From: Rhodobacterales bacterium
GTDB lineage: Bacteria; Pseudomonadota; Alphaproteobacteria; Rhizobiales; Stappiaceae
Reading direction: 5' to 3'
DNA: 64,000 bases
NCBI GenBank assembly: GCA_008107755.1
Contig: VIRH01000060.1
Span: 82,884 to 146,883, forward strand
In this document: one piece after another, positions 10,011 to 18,401 of the stretch
How positions within the stretch are numbered: the stretch's first letter is position 1
Layout: the number at the start of each line of letters is the position of its first letter
Position numbers and translations under genes: made by a program
Notes under the pieces: model-generated
The model's input: only the letters and a program-made list of their open reading frames with translations
The model's database searches: none
What the model was told of the DNA's origin: nothing

Positions 10011-10039
10011 TTGACAAGATTATGTCCGCCTCGCACAAT
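10011..10039 (+). promoter_or_regulatory. predicted sigma-70 promoter of the gcv operon
   Basis: TTGACA at 10011-10016 and CACAAT at 10034-10039 with a 17 bp spacer, about 50 bp upstream of the riboswitch. Transcription would start near 10046, so the whole riboswitch lies in the leader. Confidence 0.6.
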
Positions 10040-10090
10040 CCGCCGCAAGATCAGGGTCGTTCCCTGGTCGGCGTGGCGACGCGCCGAAGC

Positions 10091-10287
10091 TGTGCGGGAG
10101 AGGCCGGTTGAAAAGACACCGGCGCCGAAGGAGCAACCGCCCCGGAAACTCTCAGGCAAAAGGACCGCACAAGCGACAACGCTCTGGAAAGCAGTGCTCC
10201 GCTCCATAAAAAGCGCGGACTGCTCACCGAAGGAGTAACCGCTGGCCGCCTGGCCATGCGGGAAATCTCTCAGGTACTCGGACAGAG
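10091..10287 (+). ncRNA. tandem glycine riboswitch
   Basis: There are two glycine aptamers in series. Aptamer I spans 10091-10171 and is closed by TGTGCGG / CCGCACA; it contains GCCGAAGGAGCAACCGC and GGAAACTCTCAGGCAAAAGGACCGC-type core blocks. Aptamer II spans 10182-10287, closed by CTCTG / CAGAG, with CACCGAAGGAGTAACCGC and AAATCTCTCAGGTACTCGGACAG. These are the conserved core segments of the known glycine riboswitch, joined by a linker of about 10 nt. It lies upstream of gcvT and should switch on glycine degradation when glycine is abundant. Confidence 0.95.
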
Positions 10288-10298
10288 GGGGTGCAGAC

Positions 10299-10341
10299 GA
10301 ACCGTTCCAGAAGGTCGGTTCGGGACTGCGCAACCCCGAAC
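10299..10341 (+). promoter_or_regulatory. putative expression platform of the glycine riboswitch
   Basis: Two mutually exclusive hairpins are visible. Hairpin A pairs GAACCG (10299-10304) with CGGTTC (10316-10321). Hairpin B pairs GTTCGGG (10318-10324) with CCCGAAC (10335-10341) and ends 2 bp before the GAGG ribosome-binding site (10344-10347). The shared GTTC lets only one form at a time. There is no T tract, so control of translation initiation fits better than termination; this is inference. Confidence 0.5.
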
Positions 10342-10354
10342 TCGAGGACCGTTC

Positions 10355-11506
10355 ATGGCGGATGCCGCTACCGAGAGCGACCTGAAACAGACACCCCTTC
10401 ACGACCTCCATGTCGAGCTCGGCGCCCGGATGGTGCCGTTTTCTGGCTATTCCATGCCTGTGCAGTACAAGGCCGGCATCATGGCCGAGCACCTGCACAC
10501 CCGTGCAAGCGCCGGCCTCTTCGACGTCTCCCACATGGGCCAGGCCGTCCTGATCGGTCCTGATCACGAAACCACCGCCCGTGCCCTGGAGGCGCTGACG
10601 CCGTCCAACTTCGTGGAGCTGGGCCTGGGACGCCAGCGCTACACGGTTCTGCTCAACGACGATGGCGGCATCATCGATGATCTGATGGTCACGCGGCCGC
10701 TTTCGCCGGCGGAAGACGGCAAGCTGATGCTTGTGGTGAATGCCGCCCGCAAGGATGTCGACTATGCGCATTTCCGCGCAAAGCTACCGGACAACGTCAA
10801 GCTGCAAGTCGTCGAGGACCGTGCCCTCATCGCGGTCCAGGGCCCTGAAGCGGTTGCGGCCGTTGCCGCACATGCTCCGCAGGCCGCCGACCTCGCCTTC
10901 ATGTCGGCTGCTCCGATGGAATTCGACGGCATCGACTGCCACATCGCACGCGCCGGCTACACGGGCGAGGACGGTGTCGAGATGTCCGTGCCAGCCGGCG
11001 CGGCGGAAGCCATCGCCCGCGCACTGCTCGCCGACGATCGGGTCGAGGCGATTGGTCTGGGTGCCCGCGACAGCCTGCGGCTGGAAGCCGGTCTTTGCCT
11101 CTATGGCCACGATATCGATGAAACCACGTCTCCGGTCGAAGGCGCGATTACCTTCTGCATGCAGAAGCGCCGCCGCGAGGAGGGGGGCTTTCCGGGTGCT
11201 GACCGCATCCAGTCCGAACTGAAGGATGGCCCTTCACGCGTGCGCGTTGGTCTGAAACTGGACGGTAAGGCACCCGCCCGCGAAGGCGCGGAGATCGCGT
11301 TGCCTGACGGCGACGTGATCGGAACGCTGACGTCCGGCGGTTTCGCCCCGACGGTCGGAGGACCGATCGCCATGGGCTATGTGCCGGCCGCATACGCTGC
11401 CCAAGGTACGTCCCTTGAACTCATCGTCCGCAATCGCCGTCTACCGGCGACCGTCGCGGATATGCCCTTTGTGCCAAACCGGTACTACCGCAAGCCCAAG
11501 ACCTAA
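10355..11506 (+). CDS. gcvT: glycine cleavage system T protein (aminomethyltransferase)
   Basis: The T protein moves the methylene carbon from aminomethylated GcvH to tetrahydrofolate and releases ammonia. ATG 10355 is chosen because GAGG lies 7 bp upstream and because the longer open frame (from 10256) begins inside the riboswitch. The product has 383 residues. Features include VPFSGYSMPVQYKAG, DVSHMGQ near the N terminus, ARAGYTGEDGVEMSVP, and LGARDSLRLEAGLCLYGHDI in the folate-binding core, plus the C-terminal domain with PTVGGPIAMGYV. It is the first gene of the riboswitch-controlled operon; gcvH starts 25 bp later. Confidence 0.97.
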   Translation: MADAATESDLKQTPLHDLHVELGARMVPFSGYSMPVQYKAGIMAEHLHTRASAGLFDVSHMGQAVLIGPDHETTARALEALTPSNFVELGLGRQRYTVLLNDDGGIIDDLMVTRPLSPAEDGKLMLVVNAARKDVDYAHFRAKLPDNVKLQVVEDRALIAVQGPEAVAAVAAHAPQAADLAFMSAAPMEFDGIDCHIARAGYTGEDGVEMSVPAGAAEAIARALLADDRVEAIGLGARDSLRLEAGLCLYGHDIDETTSPVEGAITFCMQKRRREEGGFPGADRIQSELKDGPSRVRVGLKLDGKAPAREGAEIALPDGDVIGTLTSGGFAPTVGGPIAMGYVPAAYAAQGTSLELIVRNRRLPATVADMPFVPNRYYRKPKT

Positions 11507-11531
11507 TCCTTTTCCATAGAACAGGCAGAAC

Positions 11532-11903
11532 ATGACAACCTATTATTCCAAAGACCACGAGTGGATTTCCGTTGACGGCGATGTCGCCACCATCGGCATC
11601 ACGTCCTACGCGCAGGAACAGCTCGGCGACGTCGTCTATGTGGAACTTCCCGAATCCGGCAAGTCCCTGTCCCAGGGCGACGAAGCTGCTGTCGTGGAAT
11701 CGGTCAAGGCCGCCAGCGAGGTCTACGCGCCGATTGACGGCGAAGTCGTCGAAGCCAACGACGCCCTTGCCGAGGAACCTGCCAAGGTGAACGAAGATCC
11801 GGAAGGGGCCGCCTGGTTCCTGAAGATCAAGGTCGGTAATGCGGATCAGCTGACCGAGCTGATGGACGAAGCCGGCTACAAGGCCTACGTGGAGGCGCTC
11901 TAA
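11532..11903 (+). CDS. gcvH: glycine cleavage system H protein
   Basis: The 123-residue lipoyl carrier shuttles the aminomethyl group between the P, T and L proteins. The lipoylation site is the lysine in [14 protein letters not shown], within the usual ESVKA context. KDHEWIS near the N terminus and GDVVYVELP are also family hallmarks. The OsmC-like gene starts 3 bp after its stop, an unusual insertion between gcvH and gcvPA. Confidence 0.97.
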   Translation: MTTYYSKDHEWISVDGDVATIGITSYAQEQLGDVVYVELPESGKSLSQGDEAAVVESVKAASEVYAPIDGEVVEANDALAEEPAKVNEDPEGAAWFLKIKVGNADQLTELMDEAGYKAYVEAL

Positions 11904-11906
11904 GCC

Positions 11907-12392
11907 ATGCCAGGGCACTCCTATACGGCCGAGGTGGAATGGGCCTGCGACGGCGACTATGCCGCAAACGCCTATTCGCGCGGCCACATATGGCGTTTCG
12001 ACGGCGGGCTGGAAGTTCCGGCCAGCGCCTCGCCGACGGTGGTGCCCTTGCCTCATTCGATCGAGGCGGCAGTCGACCCCGAAGAAGCATTCGTGGCAGC
12101 GATTTCCTCCTGCCACATGCTCTGGTTCCTCGATCTGGCCCGGCGGGCCGGCTACCAGGTGGCGAGCTACCGGGACCACGCCCGGGGCGAGATGAGCCGC
12201 ATCGGACCCGGCCGGATGGCCATCAGCAAGGTGGTGCTGAAGCCGCTGGTGACGCTGAAGGCTGACACGGAGCCGGATCCGACCTGGATGAGGGATCTGC
12301 ACGTAAAGGCGCATGAGGTCTGTTTCATCGCCAATTCCGTGAAGTGCGAGATCCTGATTGAGCCCGAACCGCTGCGCCTTGTGGCGCCCTGA
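11907..12392 (+). CDS. OsmC family protein inside the glycine-cleavage operon
   Basis: This 161-residue protein resembles OsmC/Ohr thiol peroxidases. Visible features are the first redox-cysteine motif ISSCHMLWFLDLARRAG, the strand-rich N terminus with HIWRFDGG, the conserved arginine/glutamate region YRDHARGEM, and a C-terminal CFIANSVKCEILIEPEP holding two more cysteines. Members reduce organic hydroperoxides; Ohr/OsmC enzymes are known to accept electrons from lipoyl groups. The gene is 3 bp after gcvH, which encodes a lipoylated protein, so GcvH as electron donor is an attractive inference. It may instead be a redox-inactive OsmC-fold protein. A 160 bp gap separates it from gcvPA. Confidence 0.88.
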   Translation: MPGHSYTAEVEWACDGDYAANAYSRGHIWRFDGGLEVPASASPTVVPLPHSIEAAVDPEEAFVAAISSCHMLWFLDLARRAGYQVASYRDHARGEMSRIGPGRMAISKVVLKPLVTLKADTEPDPTWMRDLHVKAHEVCFIANSVKCEILIEPEPLRLVAP

Positions 12393-12553
12393 ATGAAAGA
12401 CGCCGGGCAGTGTTCCCCTGTCCCGCCACCGTCATTCCGGCCAGCGTGCGAGCGCCTGGTACAGGATCCGATAACGGTCCGCGGATTGACGAAGTGGACG
12501 GTCGATGGAGCGGCGCACGTCCGGAAAGATGATGAAACCCTAGGAGCTGCCTG

Positions 12554-13900
12554 ATGCGCTACCTTCCTTTGAACGAGACCGACCGCGCCGACATGCTTGC
12601 GCGGATTGGTGTCAAATCCATAGACGATCTCTTCGCGGACATTCCCGAAGACGTGCGCATGAAGGACCTGCTGGACCTGCCGACGCGCGCCAGTGAATTG
12701 CAGGTCGAGCGGAAGCTCTCGGCCCTGGCGGCGAAGAACACGTCCGCCGGTTCAGTGCCGTTCTTCGTCGGCGCCGGCGCCTACAAGCACCATGTGCCGG
12801 CCACCGTCGACCACCTGATCCAGCGGTCGGAGTTCCTGACGTCCTACACACCCTATCAGCCGGAAATCACGCAAGGGACCTTGCAGTACCTGTTCGAGTT
12901 CCAGACCCAGGTGGCCCGCCTGACCGCGATGGATGTCGCCAACGCGTCCATGTATGACGGCTCCACCGGGACCGGCGAAGCGGTGCTGATGGCACACCGC
13001 GTGACCAAGCGCAGCAAGGCGGTTCTGTCCGGCGGACTTCATCCCCAGTACCGCGATGTGGTCGAGGACGTTTCGCACATGGCTGGCGACACCGTGGTCA
13101 GCCTGCCGGCAGACCCGACCGGAACGGAAGATATTCTGGCGCAGATCGATGACGAGACCTCCTGCGTTGTCGTTCAGTCGCCGTCCTTTTACGGCCAGCT
13201 CATCGACCTGAAGCCGATCGCGGAGAAGGCCCATGAACACGGCGCGCTGCTGATCGCCGTCTTTACCGAAGTCGTTTCCCTGGGGCTGATCGAACCTCCC
13301 GGAACGCAAGGGGCCGATATCGTCGTCGGTGAAGGCCAGTCGATCGGCAATGGCCTGAATTTCGGCGGTCCTTACGTCGGACTTTTCGCCACCCGTCAGA
13401 AGTACGTCCGCCAAATGCCGGGTCGCCTCTGCGGCGAGACGGTGGATGCGGAAGGAAAGCGCGGTTTCGTGCTGACGCTCTCGACGCGCGAACAGCACAT
13501 TCGGCGGGACAAGGCGACGTCGAACATCTGCACCAACTCCGGCCTCTGCTGCCTTGCCTTCACCATCCACATGTCGCTGCTGGGGCAGGCGGGCCTGACC
13601 AAACTTGCCCGCATCAACCACGGCAACGCGGTGAAGCTGAAGAAGCAGCTGAGCGGCGTACCCGGTGTCGAGGTTCTGAATTCCGCTTATTTCAACGAGT
13701 TCACGATCGCGCTGCCCAAGGTGGCTGCCGAGGTTGTCGAAAAGCTTGCCGAGCGCGGCATTCTGGCCGGCGTCCCGGTCTCGCGGCTGGTTCCGGAGAA
13801 CAAGGATCTGGCGAACCTCGTCGTCGTCGCCTCGACCGAGGTCAACACGGATGAAGATCGCGCCGCGTTCGCGGACGCACTGAAGGAGGTGCTGGCATGA
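12554..13900 (+). CDS. gcvPA: glycine dehydrogenase (decarboxylating) subunit 1
   Basis: This is the N-terminal half of the P protein, encoded separately as in many bacteria of the two-subunit type. The 448-residue product has [15 protein letters not shown] at its start, the [17 protein letters not shown] block, [12 protein letters not shown], and the [19 protein letters not shown] segment. AGGAG lies 7 bp before the ATG. With GcvPB it forms the PLP-dependent decarboxylase that loads the aminomethyl group onto GcvH. It overlaps gcvPB by 4 bp (ATGA). Confidence 0.97.
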   Translation: MRYLPLNETDRADMLARIGVKSIDDLFADIPEDVRMKDLLDLPTRASELQVERKLSALAAKNTSAGSVPFFVGAGAYKHHVPATVDHLIQRSEFLTSYTPYQPEITQGTLQYLFEFQTQVARLTAMDVANASMYDGSTGTGEAVLMAHRVTKRSKAVLSGGLHPQYRDVVEDVSHMAGDTVVSLPADPTGTEDILAQIDDETSCVVVQSPSFYGQLIDLKPIAEKAHEHGALLIAVFTEVVSLGLIEPPGTQGADIVVGEGQSIGNGLNFGGPYVGLFATRQKYVRQMPGRLCGETVDAEGKRGFVLTLSTREQHIRRDKATSNICTNSGLCCLAFTIHMSLLGQAGLTKLARINHGNAVKLKKQLSGVPGVEVLNSAYFNEFTIALPKVAAEVVEKLAERGILAGVPVSRLVPENKDLANLVVVASTEVNTDEDRAAFADALKEVLA

Positions 13901-15489
13901 GCATGAACACGCAAGGCCGCCCGACCAAACCGGGCGAAGCAGACGGAGCTTTCCACCCGAAAACCTTCACGGGGAACCGCGGTCTCGACATGGAAGAGCC
14001 GCTGATCTTCGAATTCGCGTCGCTGGAAACCACCGGTGTCGATCTCGATGAGGACGACAGCGCCGACTTCGAACTTGGCGGCCACGAGCGCAAGGCGGAA
14101 ATCGGCCTGCCAGGTCTCGCCGAGCCGGAAGCGATGCGCCATTACGTGCGTCTGTCGCGCAACAACTTCGCGATCGACAGCGGGCTTTATCCGCTTGGCT
14201 CCTGCACCATGAAGCACAATCCGCGCCTGAACGAGAAGATGGCGCGGCTGCCCGGCTTCGGTGACATCCATCCGCTGCAGCCGGTTTCCACCGTGCAGGG
14301 CGCGCTGGAACTGATGGAGGATCTGGCGCACTGGCTGATGGTGTCCACCAATACCTCCGCTGTTGCCATGAGCCCCAAGGCTGGCGCCCACGGCGAGCTG
14401 TGCGGCATGATGGCGATCAAGGCGGCACATACGGCTGCTGGCCGCGATCCCAAGATCGTGCTTGTTCCCGAAAGCGCGCATGGCACCAACCCGGCAACGG
14501 CGGCTCTCCTGCGCTACAAGGTCGTGTCCATCGACGCCAAGGATGACGGCACGGTGGATCTGGAGGCGCTCAAGCGCACGATCGCCGAGCACAGCGGCAA
14601 CATTGCCGGCATCATGCTGACGAACCCGAACACCTGCGGGCTGTTCGAACGTGATGTGAGGCAGATCGCCGAAATGATCCACGCCGAGGATGCCTATTTC
14701 TACTGCGATGGCGCCAACTTCAATGCCATCGTCGGCAAGGCGCGTCCTGGTGATCTCGGCATCGATGCCATGCACATCAACCTGCACAAAACCTTCTCGA
14801 CGCCCCATGGCGGCGGCGGTCCGGGTGCCGGTCCGGTGGTGCTGTCCAGGCGTCTGGCGCCCTTCGCGCCGCTGCCCTTCATCCGCAAGACGGACAAGGG
14901 GCTTGAGCTGGTCGAGACCGAAGCCTCCACGGCAGAGGGCGAAAAGCCTTTCGGCCGCATGACCGCATTCCATGGCCAGATGGGCATGTATGTGCGCGCT
15001 CTCTCCTACATGATGAGCCACGGTTCGGATGGTCTGCGTCAGGCATCGGAAGACGCCGTGCTGAACGCCAACTACATCCGCGTTGGTCTGCAGGACCTTA
15101 TGAGCCTGCCGTTCGGCGAACGTCCGTGCATGCACGAGGTGCTGTTCGATGACAGCTTCCTGAAGGACACCGGCGTCACCACGCTCGACTTCGCCAAGGC
15201 GATGATCGACGAGGGCTATCATCCGATGACCATGTATTTTCCGCTGGTTGTTCATGGCGCGATGCTGATCGAACCGACGGAATCGGAAAGCCGGGCGTCG
15301 CTCGATCTCTTCATCGCCACGATGCGTGACCTCGTCATGAGCGCAAAGCGCGGCGAGACCGATCGTTTCGAGGGGGCACCCTACCTTGCGCCGCGTCGTC
15401 GACTTGACGAAACGACGGCGGCCCGCAAGCCGGTGCTGAAATGGACGAAGCCGGAGCCGGCGGAAGTCACATCGGCTGCCGCTGAATGA
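13897..15489 (+). CDS. gcvPB: glycine dehydrogenase (decarboxylating) subunit 2
   Basis: The 530-residue catalytic subunit of the split P protein. The PLP Schiff-base lysine is Lys298 in [30 protein letters not shown] (101-110), [11 protein letters not shown] and [10 protein letters not shown] are further family motifs. The C terminus has an extra basic/alanine tail (after residue 490) of no obvious role. It closes the gcv operon and is followed by a strong terminator. The dihydrolipoamide dehydrogenase (L protein) is not in the window. Confidence 0.97.
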   Translation: MSMNTQGRPTKPGEADGAFHPKTFTGNRGLDMEEPLIFEFASLETTGVDLDEDDSADFELGGHERKAEIGLPGLAEPEAMRHYVRLSRNNFAIDSGLYPLGSCTMKHNPRLNEKMARLPGFGDIHPLQPVSTVQGALELMEDLAHWLMVSTNTSAVAMSPKAGAHGELCGMMAIKAAHTAAGRDPKIVLVPESAHGTNPATAALLRYKVVSIDAKDDGTVDLEALKRTIAEHSGNIAGIMLTNPNTCGLFERDVRQIAEMIHAEDAYFYCDGANFNAIVGKARPGDLGIDAMHINLHKTFSTPHGGGGPGAGPVVLSRRLAPFAPLPFIRKTDKGLELVETEASTAEGEKPFGRMTAFHGQMGMYVRALSYMMSHGSDGLRQASEDAVLNANYIRVGLQDLMSLPFGERPCMHEVLFDDSFLKDTGVTTLDFAKAMIDEGYHPMTMYFPLVVHGAMLIEPTESESRASLDLFIATMRDLVMSAKRGETDRFEGAPYLAPRRRLDETTAARKPVLKWTKPEPAEVTSAAAE

Positions 15490-15515
15490 TCGCTTGATCA
15501 CATCGATGATATCCA

Positions 15516-15547
15516 AAGCCCCCGGCTTCGGCCGGGGGTTTCATTTT
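15516..15547 (+). terminator. intrinsic terminator of the gcv operon
   Basis: A GC-rich stem (AAAGCCCCCGGC with GCCGGGGGTTT) closed by a TTCG tetraloop and followed by T-rich sequence, 26 bp after the gcvPB stop. Confidence 0.9.
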
Positions 15548-15869
15548 GGAGCCGGCGAATTCGGTAAGGCAAGGGACCGATCAAGGCATATGCATGATTT
15601 GAAAGAGACGCTCCCGCCCCGAAATGCTACGGTCTGGCCCTGTTTCACGCCGATGCGGGCTCGCGGCAAACCGTTGCGCTTCCACCGGACGCCACTGGAA
15701 ATTGCGACCTCAGTTATTATAACAGGGGAACAAGGTGTTTGTGTCGGCACAGGTTTTGCGGCCCGGCAGGGCTGCTTCGGGGAGAAGTGCCTTGTTCCTT
15801 CGCATCAGTGCCCGCAAACCCACACCGCTCACTTACCGTTTGATCGAAAGACGCAGGCCTGATCCTTTC
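15548..15869 (+). promoter_or_regulatory. intergenic region upstream of the hemerythrin gene
   Basis: About 320 bp without a convincing gene. The AT-rich stretch TTATTATAAC near 15713-15722 could supply a -10 element. The hemerythrin frame stays open upstream into this region, but the sequence there is not family-like. Confidence 0.35.
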
Positions 15870-16454
15870 ATGACTGATCCAAATAATCTCGACCGTCGCA
15901 GCGGCCTGCCGGAAGAATGGCTGTTCCTGCTCAAGGAATATCCGCGTGCCGAATGGGGCGTGAGCCGAGAGCTCGGTCCCCTGACCGATTTCTGGCTGAA
16001 CCGCCACGACGGGTTTCGCCAGTTCGGCAAGACGCTGGGCTCCCTCATGCACCAGTTCCGGGAGGGGCAGATCGAGGCGAAGCAATTCGGCAACCTGTTC
16101 GCCCCGCGCCTGCAACACTTCCTGAGCGAGCTTCACGGCCATCACATGATCGAGGACCATCACTATTTTCCGGTGTTCATTGAGGCGGAGAAGCGCCTGA
16201 TCTCTGGATTCGAGCTTCTGGAAAGCGATCACGAACTGATTCATCACCGGATCGAGACCGTGATCGGCAGCGCCAACAAGCTGCTTGGTCAGATCCAGGA
16301 GGGGGACATGGACAAGATCCGTCGCGCCGCCGACGACTATGCCAATGTCAGCAACACGTTGATCAGCGGACTGATGCGCCATCTTGATGACGAGGAGGAT
16401 CTCATCGTTCCGTTGATCCTCGATCGCGGCGAGCGCAAGCTGGGACTGTCCTGA
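15870..16454 (+). CDS. hemerythrin HHE domain protein
   Basis: The 194-residue protein has the four-helix hemerythrin pattern of carboxylate-bridged di-iron ligands: histidine in RHDGFRQF, HGHHMIEDHHYFPVF, SDHELIHHRIE, and a C-terminal HLDDEEDLIVPLIL with acidic ligands. Such proteins bind O2 or NO, or buffer iron. ATG 15870 is preferred over the open frame from 15735 because homology-like sequence begins just after it. It stands alone between two terminator regions; an H-NOX gas sensor lies 2 kb downstream, though no functional link is shown. Confidence 0.85.
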   Translation: MTDPNNLDRRSGLPEEWLFLLKEYPRAEWGVSRELGPLTDFWLNRHDGFRQFGKTLGSLMHQFREGQIEAKQFGNLFAPRLQHFLSELHGHHMIEDHHYFPVFIEAEKRLISGFELLESDHELIHHRIETVIGSANKLLGQIQEGDMDKIRRAADDYANVSNTLISGLMRHLDDEEDLIVPLILDRGERKLGLS

Positions 16455-16505
16455 GGCTTTTCGGCAACAGTCAGTCGTCCGGGATCGCCGCGTGAAACAT
16501 CTCGC

Positions 16506-16534
16506 TTGACTCTTTTAACGGCGTCGCACAATTA
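16506..16534 (+). promoter_or_regulatory. predicted promoter of the tyrS leader
   Basis: TTGACT at 16506-16511 and CAATTA at 16529-16534 with 17 bp spacing. Transcription would begin near 16541, about 25 nt before the putative leader peptide and 170 nt before tyrS. Confidence 0.5.
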
Positions 16535-16566
16535 AGCTGACATGACCAAGATGAGCGCATCCTTTG

Positions 16567-16608
16567 TGTATTTTTATTACGTCACCGACATACCGGCGGC
16601 TGCGTAGG
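16567..16608 (+). CDS. putative tyrosine-rich leader peptide of tyrS
   Basis: A 13-codon frame, GTG to TAG, encoding (M)YFYYVTDIPAAA. Codons 2-5 are Tyr-Phe-Tyr-Tyr (TAT TTT TAT TAC), an extreme density of tyrosine codons. The last codons (CCG GCG GCT GCG) overlap the segment that can pair with the downstream terminator arm. The only upstream Shine-Dalgarno-like sequence is AAGATGAG (16548-16555), 11 nt before GTG, so the start signal is weak. The position directly ahead of tyrS and the attenuator arrangement support a regulatory peptide; translation is unproven. Confidence 0.6.
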
Positions 16609-16659
16609 ATCTTGTTCACCCGATAGAAACCTCAAAAGCCGCCGCGTCAGGCGGCTTTT
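16595..16659 (+). promoter_or_regulatory. transcription attenuator ahead of tyrS
   Basis: The terminator is a perfect 10 bp stem, AAAAGCCGCC (16634-16643) with GGCGGCTTTT (16650-16659), loop GCGTCA, then T-rich sequence. Upstream, CGGCGGCT (16595-16602) is an exact complement of AGCCGCCG (16637-16644), the terminator's 5' arm, so a competing antiterminator can form. The upstream copy overlaps the leader-peptide stop region and starts 13 nt after the last Tyr codon. A ribosome stalled at Tyr codons would leave it free (readthrough); one reaching the stop would cover it (termination). Confidence 0.7.
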
Positions 16660-16709
16660 TGGTTTCTGGAAAACCCGAGCTTCCTGGCGGAGGAACCAGG
16701 AAGCGACCC

Positions 16710-17987
16710 ATGACCACACACATGATTGAAGCCGGTAAACCGGCAACCAAGCTCAGATCGGAAGCCCTCAGCATCCTTTTGGAGCGTGGCCTCGTGCATC
16801 AGTGCACGGATATCGACGCGCTCGACCGAACCCTTTCTGCCGGACCGATCACCGCTTACGCAGGTTTCGATGCGACCGCTGCAAGCCTTCATGTCGGCCA
16901 CCTCATGCCGCTTATGACCATGCGCTGGCTGCAGAAACTCGGCCACCGCCCCATCGTCGTCCTCGGTGGCGGCACCAGCCTGATCGGCGATCCGAGCTTT
17001 CGCAAGGACGCACGGCCCATGCTGGAAGAGCAACAGATCGCGGCCAACATCGCTTCCATTCGACGGTCGGTCGAGCGGATGCTGGACATGGACGGCGCCG
17101 ACGGCGCGCTGCTGATCGACAACGCTGAGTGGCTCAACGAGTTCCGCTTCCTGGAATTCCTCCGCGATTACGGATCCCAGTTCACCGTCAACCGAATGAT
17201 GACCTTCGACAGCGTCAAGTCGCGTCTGGATGCGCAGATGCCTCTGACCGTGCTCGAATTCTGCTACATGATGCTGCAGGCTGTCGATTTTCTGGAACTG
17301 GCAAAGCGCCAGGACTGCGTGTTGCAGGTCGGCGGTTCGGACCAATGGGGCAACATCGTCAACGGTATCGAGCTGGGGCGCCGCGACGGGCGCAAGCTGC
17401 ATGGGCTGACCGTGCCGCTGCTGACAACCGCGAGCGGTGCGAAGATGGGCAAGACCGCTGCCGGAGCGGTCTGGCTGCACCCCGAGCACCTGTCGCCCTT
17501 CGGCTTCTGGCAATTCTGGCGCAACACGGCTGATGCCGATGTCGGACGGTTCCTGCGCCTGTTCACCGAGCTTCCGTTGACCGAGGTCGAGCGGCTTGCC
17601 GCCCTGGAAGGGGCTGAACTGAATGAAGCAAAGCGCATTCTTGCAACGCAGGTGACCACCATCCTGCACGGTCCGGAGGAAGCGAGAGCGGCGCTTCAGC
17701 AGGGTGACGCGCTGTTCTCCGGCGAAGAAGAATTGACGGAGCCCACGCACACGCTGGCACGGTCGACGCTGGCAGAGGGGCTTGGCCTCTTGGAACTCGT
17801 CGTCGCTGTCGGTTTCGCATCCTCCAACGGCGAGGCCAGGCGCCTTGTAGAAGGCGGTGGCGTGCGGCTCAACAACAGCATCATCGACGATGCCCGCCGC
17901 CGGATCGCCATCGGCGACCTGCAGGCAAACGAGCGGCTCACGGTCTCGGTCGGCAAGCGCCGGAAGGCCCTTGTCGGTTTCGAATAG
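16710..17987 (+). CDS. tyrS: tyrosyl-tRNA synthetase
   Basis: Class I synthetase that charges tRNA-Tyr. The 425-residue product has the HIGH-type motif HVGH at 61-64 and the KMSKS-type motif KMGKT at 245-249. LQVGGSDQWGNIVNGIEL is the tyrosine-binding block, and a C-terminal S4 RNA-binding domain occupies about 350-420. ATG 16710 follows the attenuator by 50 bp; the open frame from 16659 starts inside the terminator arm and is rejected. The leader suggests expression responds to charged tRNA-Tyr. A candidate structured RNA begins 5 nt after the stop. Confidence 0.97.
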   Translation: MTTHMIEAGKPATKLRSEALSILLERGLVHQCTDIDALDRTLSAGPITAYAGFDATAASLHVGHLMPLMTMRWLQKLGHRPIVVLGGGTSLIGDPSFRKDARPMLEEQQIAANIASIRRSVERMLDMDGADGALLIDNAEWLNEFRFLEFLRDYGSQFTVNRMMTFDSVKSRLDAQMPLTVLEFCYMMLQAVDFLELAKRQDCVLQVGGSDQWGNIVNGIELGRRDGRKLHGLTVPLLTTASGAKMGKTAAGAVWLHPEHLSPFGFWQFWRNTADADVGRFLRLFTELPLTEVERLAALEGAELNEAKRILATQVTTILHGPEEARAALQQGDALFSGEEELTEPTHTLARSTLAEGLGLLELVVAVGFASSNGEARRLVEGGGVRLNNSIIDDARRRIAIGDLQANERLTVSVGKRRKALVGFE

Positions 17988-17991
17988 GCAG

Positions 17992-18096
17992 CCTTCAGGT
18001 GCGCTCCGCCTCACGGGCAGGTTCCTGCACGAACCCGCCCGGCCGGAGCGTGCCTCGGTAGCCGGGAAGCTTTCCGATAGCCGACCCACCTGAAGG
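17992..18096 (+). ncRNA. candidate structured RNA (three-way junction) after tyrS
   Basis: A closing stem CCTTCAGGT (17992-18000) / ACCTGAAGG (18088-18096) encloses two arms. Arm 1 pairs GCGCTCCG (18001-18008) with CGGAGCGT (18044-18051), then CGGGCaGGTTC (18014-18024) with GAACCcGCCCG (18031-18041). Arm 2 pairs TCGG (18055-18058) with CCGA (18081-18084), plus an inner stem near 18063-18076. Several pairs are G-U when read on the + strand, which favours a + strand RNA. No T tract follows the fold, so it is not a standard terminator. It matches no riboswitch I recognise. Confidence 0.45.
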
Positions 18097-18401
18097 TGGC
18101 AGGTGCCGTATCGCACGCGGTTTTCCCGTTTGCCTCAACTGCGAATACAAGGAGGCGGAAATCGGCTTCCAGTCGGGGAGAAACGCTCGGCTACGGTCCG
18201 AACGTCAAGGAGTGGGTAATAAAGACATTGTAAAAACAAACAGATAGCCATGAAGATTGTTTGCATCCTTGAGAGAATCTTAAGTCTCTATCTGAAAGGG
18301 TAGGATAAACGGGGCGTGAGTGCTGCAGCGATCTGGCGACCCGATAAGATGACGTAAGTAAGCTGGCGACACTACACGGCTGTGTTTGAAACGAGGCGGA
18401 A
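18097..18401 (+). promoter_or_regulatory. upstream region of the H-NOX gene with inverted repeat
   Basis: About 300 bp, AT-richer than its surroundings, with no gene seen. It holds an imperfect inverted repeat CTTGAGA-GAA-TCTTAAG at 18268-18284 (6 of 7 arm bases match), a possible operator for the H-NOX operon. It does not fit the FNR/NnrR consensus TTGAT-N4-ATCAA. Confidence 0.4.

Noticed and set aside
10256..10354. Earlier start of gcvT at 10256
   Set aside because: The start lies inside aptamer II of the glycine riboswitch, and the first 33 codons have no T-protein character; ATG 10355 has a ribosome-binding site.
16542..16730. ATG at 16542 as the start of the tyrS leader peptide
   Set aside because: That frame misses the tyrosine codons and runs on through the attenuator stem into tyrS without stopping in the leader. 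The Tyr codons are in the GTG 16567 frame.
16647..18116. A 489-codon minus-strand frame over tyrS and the following region
   Set aside because: It is antisense to tyrS with no recognisable domains, and its start falls in the candidate structured RNA.
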